Shown: positions 12,736-17,589 of the stretch, one piece after another
Position numbering within the stretch: the stretch's first letter is position 1
Layout: every line of letters begins with the position of its first letter
DNA from: Lysobacteraceae bacterium
GTDB lineage: Bacteria > Pseudomonadota > Gammaproteobacteria > Steroidobacterales > Steroidobacteraceae
DNA: 17,589 nucleotides
Direction: 5' to 3'
Assembly: GCA_012516015.1 (NCBI GenBank)
Contig: JAAYXG010000035.1
Coordinates: forward strand, 1-17,589
Made by a program: the position numbers and the translations under genes
The notes under the pieces: model-generated
The model's input: only the letters and a program-made list of their open reading frames with translations
The model's database searches: none
What the model was told of the DNA's origin: nothing

Positions 12736-15414
12736 ATGCTCGCATCGCTGAAAGTCTCCGGCGCGCTCGTCGCGATCGTATTCGCGGCGATCACCTTCGG
12801 GTTGTGGGCGTGGATCAATCGACCCGCCGACGACCCCGGATGGCCCGAACGCGGCCTCCAAGGCGTCACGTTCTCCCCGTTTCGTGAAGGCCAAGATCCC
12901 GCTCATAACACCTTCCCGACGATCGCAGAGCTCGAATCGGATCTGCGGCTCCTCTCCGCCGCGTCGATAGCGGCGGTGCGTACCTACTCGACGCTGCACA
13001 CGCTCGCTCACATTCCGAGGCTCGCCGGCGAGCACCAGATCAAGGTCACGTTAGGCGCTTGGTTGGGCGAGGACCCCAAGACGAACGATGCCGAGATCGC
13101 GAACGCGATCGAGCTCGCCGCGACTCAGCCGAGCGTCATCCGTCTCATCGTCGGCAACGAAACGCTGCTGCGCGGCGACTTGGACGTTCGCACCTTGATC
13201 GCGTATCTCGAGCGCGTGCGAAGCGAAGTGCGCCAGCCCGTCAGCACCGCGGAGCCGTGGCACGTCTGGCTCGATCACCCCGAGCTTGCCGAGCACGTCG
13301 ATTATCTCGCGGTTCACATCCTGCCCTATTGGGAAGGCATCTCGCTGGACCGCGCCATGACGTACATCGTCGAGCGCATGCAGGAGCTCCAAAGCGCGTT
13401 TCCCGGCAAGCACATCGTCATCGCGGAAGTCGGTTGGCCGTCCGACGGGCGGATGCGCGAGGCCGCGGTCGCCTCGACGAGCAATCAATCGTTGTTCCTG
13501 CGGCGCTTCCTGCGGCTCGCACGCCAGGAAGGCTACCTCTACTACATCGTCGAAGCGTTCGATCAACCCTGGAAGGTGCGCACCGAGGGCACGGCGGGTG
13601 CATATTGGGGGCTCTACGACGTCAAACGCGAGCCGAAGTTCACGTTCGTCGAGCCGATCGTGCGCGTACCGGGGTGGCGCACGCTCGCCGCGATCTCGGT
13701 TTCGATCGCAGCGCTCCTGCTCGGCCTGTTCTTCGTTCACAGCAAGACCTTGAGCACGCGCGGGCGCAGTCTTCTCGCCGTCGTCGTGTACTCCGCGGCA
13801 ACCGCGCTCGTGCTCGTCATCTACGACTACTCGCAGAAATATCTGACGATCGCGAGCGCGCTCATCGGACTCGCCTTGATTCTCGGCATGCTGTTCGTGA
13901 TCGCGGTCGTGCTCGCCGAAGCGCACGAATGGGCGGAAGCGCACTTCGCGACTTCGCGCCGCCGTGCCTTCGCCCGCGGGTCGCACGGCGAGCTCGCACC
14001 CAAAGTGTCGATTCATGTCCCGGCACACGACGAACCGCCCGCGATGCTGATCGAGACGCTGAACGCGCTCGCGCGCCTCGAGTATCCCGACTTCGAAGTA
14101 ATCGTGATCGACAACAACACGGCGGATGAGGCGAAGTGGCGGCCCGTCGAAGCGCACTGCGCGCATCTCGGACCGCGCTTTCGCTTCTTCCACGTGAGCC
14201 CGCTTGCGGGATTCAAGGCGGGCGCGCTCAACTTCGCGTTACAGCAGACGGCTGCGGATGCGCAAATCATCGCCGTCATCGACAGCGACTATAAAGTCGA
14301 GCCGCACTGGCTGAAGGACCTCGTCCCTGCATTCGGTCATGAAGGCACCGCGATCGTGCAGGCGCCGCAGGACTATCGGGACGCGAACGAAAGTCTCTTC
14401 AAGGCGATGTGCTACGCCGAGTACCGCGGCTTCTTCCAGATCGGCATGGTCACGCGCAACGAGCGCAACGCGATCATTCAACACGGCACGATGACGCTCG
14501 TGCGTCGGGAAGCGCTCGAGAAAGTCGGCGGGTGGGCGGAATGGTGCATCACAGAAGATGCGGAGCTCGGCTTGCGGATGTTCGAGCACGGCTACGAAGC
14601 GCAATATATCCCCGAGAGCTACGGGCGCGGGCTCATTCCGGAAACATTCCTGGACTATAAGAAGCAGCGCTTTCGCTGGGCGTTCGGAGCGATGCAGATG
14701 CTGCGCGCGCACGCTCGTGCGCTGCTCTCGCCGTCCGACACGCGCCTGACGCGGGGCCAGCGGTATCACTTCATCGCCGGCTGGCTCCCTTGGATCGCCG
14801 ACGGCTTGAACCTCCTCTTCAACTTCGGCGCGATCGCTTGGTCGGTCGCAATGCTCGTCGCGCCCCATCGCATCGAGCCGCCGCTCGTCATGTTCTCGCT
14901 CTTCCCCGTCGCGATGTTCACGTTCCGACTCGTCAAGCTCGCGCACCTGTACGTTTCGCGAGTGGGTGCAAACATCCGCGAGACCTTCGCTGCAGCGGTT
15001 GCCGGTCTCGCGCTGGCGCATACGATCGGCACGGCAGTACTGAAGTCGCTGTTCGTCCGAAGCCAGCCGTTTCTGCGCACGCCCAAGGACAAGGCACAGC
15101 GCACGCTCGGCGGTATCGTGGGTGCGGCACGCCAAGAGTCGATCATGCTGGTCGCGCTGCTCACGTGCGCCTACGGGCTCACCTATTCGCTTCCGTTCGG
15201 CCCGGGGCGCTCGCTCGGCATTCCCGAGGAGCTGCGCGCACCCGATCTATCGCTCTGGGTGGCAGTGCTCTTGATTCAATCGTTGCCGTATGCGGCAGCG
15301 GTGCTGGTCTCGAGCATCGGCGCCTCGTCGCTCTCGGCCCGCTGGTTGGGACGGGACGCATCGAGTCTTCGCTTGGCCGCACAGGACGTCGGCAAGACCG
15401 ATGCGCGCCGCTGA
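12736..15414 (+). CDS. membrane GH17-GT2 fusion, NdvB/NdvC-type beta-glucan synthase
   Basis: This 892-residue protein (from ATG 12736; in-frame TTG at 12712 would add 8) opens with a membrane anchor (residues about 6-28). A periplasmic GH17 domain at about 38-310 has the acid/base E142 (IVGNET) and nucleophile E231 (VIAEVGWPSDG). Three membrane segments at about 325-410 follow. The cytoplasmic GT2 domain at about 425-660 has the acceptor-side VIVIDNNT, metal-binding D516-S-D518, catalytic E607-D608 (TEDAELG) and the processive QxxRW motif Q644-W648. The last third has further membrane segments. Proteins with this layout polymerise glucose from UDP-glucose into beta-1,3-glucan, and the GH17 part remodels or cyclises chains in the periplasm. 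Such glucans serve osmotic adaptation or biofilm matrix and antibiotic binding. No PilZ domain is present. Neither start has a clear ribosome site. Confidence 0.92.
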   Translation: MLASLKVSGALVAIVFAAITFGLWAWINRPADDPGWPERGLQGVTFSPFREGQDPAHNTFPTIAELESDLRLLSAASIAAVRTYSTLHTLAHIPRLAGEHQIKVTLGAWLGEDPKTNDAEIANAIELAATQPSVIRLIVGNETLLRGDLDVRTLIAYLERVRSEVRQPVSTAEPWHVWLDHPELAEHVDYLAVHILPYWEGISLDRAMTYIVERMQELQSAFPGKHIVIAEVGWPSDGRMREAAVASTSNQSLFLRRFLRLARQEGYLYYIVEAFDQPWKVRTEGTAGAYWGLYDVKREPKFTFVEPIVRVPGWRTLAAISVSIAALLLGLFFVHSKTLSTRGRSLLAVVVYSAATALVLVIYDYSQKYLTIASALIGLALILGMLFVIAVVLAEAHEWAEAHFATSRRRAFARGSHGELAPKVSIHVPAHDEPPAMLIETLNALARLEYPDFEVIVIDNNTADEAKWRPVEAHCAHLGPRFRFFHVSPLAGFKAGALNFALQQTAADAQIIAVIDSDYKVEPHWLKDLVPAFGHEGTAIVQAPQDYRDANESLFKAMCYAEYRGFFQIGMVTRNERNAIIQHGTMTLVRREALEKVGGWAEWCITEDAELGLRMFEHGYEAQYIPESYGRGLIPETFLDYKKQRFRWAFGAMQMLRAHARALLSPSDTRLTRGQRYHFIAGWLPWIADGLNLLFNFGAIAWSVAMLVAPHRIEPPLVMFSLFPVAMFTFRLVKLAHLYVSRVGANIRETFAAAVAGLALAHTIGTAVLKSLFVRSQPFLRTPKDKAQRTLGGIVGAARQESIMLVALLTCAYGLTYSLPFGPGRSLGIPEELRAPDLSLWVAVLLIQSLPYAAAVLVSSIGASSLSARWLGRDASSLRLAAQDVGKTDARR

Positions 15415-15540
15415 CGCCGCAGCGAGCTGCCGCCGTACGAGCTCTCGCACTGCACCAAAGGGCAATTGTCGATTCGATAGCCCGGACGTACGATGGATTC
15501 GCTGACGCATCGGGATTAGAACCGATCCGCGGGCAACGGA

Positions 15541-15564
15541 CTGCCGGGGTATAGTGAACGGCAG
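15541..15564. promoter_or_regulatory. inverted repeat around a TATAGT element upstream of the LuxR-type regulator
   Basis: CTGCCG (15541-15546) and CGGCAG (15559-15564) are exact reverse complements separated by 12 bases that contain TATAGT (15550-15555), a possible -10 element. It lies 21 bases before the ATG at 15586. No good -35 is visible, so it may be an activator-dependent promoter or an autoregulatory site. Confidence 0.3.
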
Positions 15565-15585
15565 GACCGAGTGGGGCTCACGGTT

Positions 15586-16221
15586 ATGAAAATCCTCATC
15601 GTCGATGACCATCCGTTGTTCCGCGCGGGCTTCCATGCAGTGCTCGAACAAAGCGCGCTCGAAGCCGGTGTTCTGAGTGTGTCGTCCGTGACCGAGGCGC
15701 TGCAAGCCATGCAGCGCGACGCCGACATCGGCCTCGTCCTCCTGGACATTCATTTGAAGGGCGACGACGGCTTTCACGCATTGAAGCTGATCGGCTCGCG
15801 CTTCCCAACGACCGCTTGCATCATGATCTCGGGCGACGAAGGCGACGGTGTCGCCGCGCGCGCCGTTGCGGCGGGCGCATCGGGATTCATTCCGAAATCG
15901 TTCACGGCCGACGAAATGATCGCCGCAATCCAGAAGGTGCTCGCGGGCGAGGTGTTCGTGCCCGCGAAGACGAGCACCGCGATCACGCCGGAGTCGACGG
16001 GGTTGACGCTGCGACAGCTCGAAGTCATCAGCATGCTGGGCCGCGGATTCTCGAACAAGGAGATTGCACGCGCACTCGATGTCGCAGAGCGCACGGTGAA
16101 GGCACACGTCAGTGCCGTGTTCGAGGCCCTCAATGTCCGCAATCGCACGCAAGCCGTTCTCGTCGCGCAACGTCGCGGATTCCTTCCGAGCACCCCCGTC
16201 TACGCCGCCAACGCGCGGTGA
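15586..16221 (+). CDS. LuxR/NarL-family two-component response regulator
   Basis: This 211-residue regulator starts at ATG 15586 (MKILIVDDHPLFRAG); GTG at 15571 is in frame but would add residues before the normal receiver start. The receiver shows D7/D8, the phospho-acceptor D54 (LVLLDIHLKGDDG), S82 in ISGDE and K104 in FIPKSF. The C-terminal LuxR-type HTH (about 143-200) reads LTLRQLEVISMLGRGFSNKE, then IARALDVAERTVKAHVSAVF. Length and order are normal for NarL/FixJ-type regulators. The kinase gene begins one base after its stop, so the pair is an operon and the kinase is the likely partner. Target genes are unknown; the adjacent glucan-synthase gene is a candidate only by position. Confidence 0.93.
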   Translation: MKILIVDDHPLFRAGFHAVLEQSALEAGVLSVSSVTEALQAMQRDADIGLVLLDIHLKGDDGFHALKLIGSRFPTTACIMISGDEGDGVAARAVAAGASGFIPKSFTADEMIAAIQKVLAGEVFVPAKTSTAITPESTGLTLRQLEVISMLGRGFSNKEIARALDVAERTVKAHVSAVFEALNVRNRTQAVLVAQRRGFLPSTPVYAANAR

Positions 16222-16222
16222 G

Positions 16223-17589
16223 ATGGATGCCGCTCTCGCGCGACGCGTCGAGCAGCAACGCGTCGCGCTCCTGTATGACAACACACTAGCGGCTTCGGGC
16301 TCCGCGATCCTGATGGCGGCGCTCGTCGCCGTCATCGCGTGGCCATATACGACGCCCCTCAACATCGCCGCATGGGGTACGGCCGTATTCGTCGTGCAAG
16401 CGGCGGTACAGTGGCTCGCGTTCTCGTTCTCGCGAGCCTCGAACAAGGAGCCGTCGCCCCGCGCATGGGGCTGGCGTTTGGCGATCGTCGCTGCGATCGC
16501 AAGCATCGTGTGGAGCTCGGCCGTATTCGTGCTCGTGGGGCCCGAACAGCCGCTCGCGCTTGCGCTCATTGCCGCGTGTCTTGCCGGACGCGCGACGATC
16601 AGCGTGCTCACGCACGCGCATTTCCCGCCCGCGCTCTATGCCTTCGCGACCCCGATCTTCGGCCTGCTCGCGCTTCGTTACATCACGCTCGGGGGCGCGG
16701 CGAACGCCGCGCTCGGAGTCATGTGGATCGCGGTGCTCGGCTATGTCCTCTTGTTCGTCGATCGACATGCCCGTGCGATCGTCACGCAGATTCGGCTGCG
16801 CTACGAAAACGAGCAGCTCGTGCACGAGCTGCAGCAGCAAAATTCGATTGCCGAAACGGCGCGCATCAAGGCGGAGGAAGCGAGCCGGTCCAAGTCGCGC
16901 TTCTTCGCCGCCGCGAACCACGATCTGCGCCAGCCGCTTCATTCGCTCGGTTTGTTCGCCGCGGCACTGCGCAACGGCTCGATCGACGAGGCCGGCCGCA
17001 AGCACATCGACCAGATCCTGCAATGCATCGAATCGCTCGAGCAGCTGTTCGACAACCTGCTCGACATCTCGAAGCTCGATGCCGGTCAAGTGGAAGCCAG
17101 GCGCGAGCTCGTCTCGGTCAACACGCTCTTCGATCGGCTGCGAAGCGCCTTCGCAGAATCCGCGCAAGATAAGGGCCTCACGTTTCGGCTGCGGCGGTCC
17201 AAGGTCATGCTGGCTTCCGACGAGACGCTGCTTTATCGCGTGTTATCCAACCTCGTCGCCAATGCGCTGCGCTACACCGAGGAGAGCGGCGTGTTGGTCG
17301 CCTGTCGCAAACGCGGGAGTCACGTGAGCATCGAAGTATGGGATACGGGCATCGGCATTCCGGCCGAGCAGCACGAGCGCATCTTCGAAGAGTTCTATCA
17401 GCTCAACAATCCCTCGCGCGACCGCACCCGCGGTTTGGGGTTAGGACTCGCGACCGTAAAGCGCATCGTCCAACTGCTCGATTACCCGCTGCAGGTCCGT
17501 TCGATTCCCGGCAGAGGCTCGCGTTTCTCGATCCAAGTCCCGCTCTCCGCGCCGACGAGAGTGCAGACTATTTCCGCGACGATCGAACA
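16223..17589 (+). CDS. membrane sensor histidine kinase, 3' end outside window (possibly hybrid)
   Basis: The frame is open from ATG 16223 to the window end (455 codons). The N-terminal 190 residues hold several hydrophobic segments (ASGSAILMAALVAVIAW, LNIAAWGTAVFVVQAAVQWL, LAIVAAIASIVWSSAVFVLV, LALALIAACLAGRA, LGVMWIAVLGYVLLFV), a polytopic sensor without a large periplasmic domain. A short coiled coil (about 190-222) leads to the H-box FFAAANHDLRQPLHSL with H233. The ATPase has the N-box (N343, N347), D374 in DTGIGIP and the G2 box GLGLGLATV. The ATPase domain is nearly complete at the window edge (GSRFSIQVPL). Kinases with this layout often carry a C-terminal receiver domain; whether this one does cannot be seen. 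It directly follows the LuxR-type regulator with a one-base gap. Confidence 0.92.
   Translation, partial: MDAALARRVEQQRVALLYDNTLAASGSAILMAALVAVIAWPYTTPLNIAAWGTAVFVVQAAVQWLAFSFSRASNKEPSPRAWGWRLAIVAAIASIVWSSAVFVLVGPEQPLALALIAACLAGRATISVLTHAHFPPALYAFATPIFGLLALRYITLGGAANAALGVMWIAVLGYVLLFVDRHARAIVTQIRLRYENEQLVHELQQQNSIAETARIKAEEASRSKSRFFAAANHDLRQPLHSLGLFAAALRNGSIDEAGRKHIDQILQCIESLEQLFDNLLDISKLDAGQVEARRELVSVNTLFDRLRSAFAESAQDKGLTFRLRRSKVMLASDETLLYRVLSNLVANALRYTEESGVLVACRKRGSHVSIEVWDTGIGIPAEQHERIFEEFYQLNNPSRDRTRGLGLGLATVKRIVQLLDYPLQVRSIPGRGSRFSIQVPLSAPTRVQTISATIE

Noticed and set aside
13051..14193. Minus-strand open frame of 380 codons inside the glucan-synthase gene
   Set aside because: It is antisense to the conserved GH17 and GT2 domains and has charged low-complexity composition.
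15247..16611. Minus-strand open frame of about 450 codons across the LuxR-type regulator
   Set aside because: It crosses three well-supported plus-strand genes and has no recognisable domain.

Overview
The window is GC-rich, densely coded chromosomal DNA from a Gram-negative bacterium. It encodes a periplasmic HtrA protease, outer-membrane and secretin-like proteins, and a GH17-GT2 glucan synthase. The style (a c-di-GMP-I riboswitch, small conserved proteins of a type I associate with Xanthomonadales-like genomes, an Att-type ABC operon) suggests a gammaproteobacterium. The taxonomic call is inference; no rRNA or tRNA gene is present.

Layout. 1-702 (+): C-terminal part of an HtrA/DegP protease, closed by a hairpin. 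785-2820 (+): an OmpR-type response regulator and its histidine kinase, overlapping by 4 bases. 2817-2923: inverted repeats between convergent genes that supply the stop codons of both. 2919-4221 (-): a short secretin-like exported protein and, upstream of it, a conserved small protein. 4222-4359: a divergent promoter region. 4360-4659 and 4901-5242 (+): two small proteins of unknown function. 5243-5688: a gene-free stretch with a 7-base tandem repeat, a perfect 11-bp hairpin, a C-rich tract and a clear c-di-GMP-I (GEMM-I) riboswitch. 5689-7464 (+): the riboswitch-linked gene, a 591-residue protein with two SPOR-like repeats joined by an Ala/Pro/Lys-rich linker.

7498-12634 (-) is one probable operon, transcribed right to left: an outer-membrane beta-barrel protein, an ABC ATPase (AttE-like), a large FtsX-type permease (AttF/G-like) and a secreted lipocalin-fold protein (AttH/CrtC-like). 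The permease frame is interrupted by a single in-frame TAG at 10134-10136, so the gene is either decaying, split into two polypeptides, read through, or mis-sequenced. 12736-15414 (+), divergent from it, is a membrane-bound GH17-GT2 fusion resembling beta-1,3-glucan synthases of the NdvB/NdvC type. 15586-17589 (+) holds a LuxR/NarL-type response regulator and a membrane histidine kinase that runs off the window.

The general theme is envelope biogenesis and sensing: two two-component systems, a periplasmic quality-control protease, an envelope ABC exporter, a glucan synthase and a c-di-GMP-responsive leader. The most noteworthy items are the riboswitch with its unusual SPOR-repeat target and a possible pairing partner for its conserved core, the amber-split Att permease, and the repeats that form gene ends.
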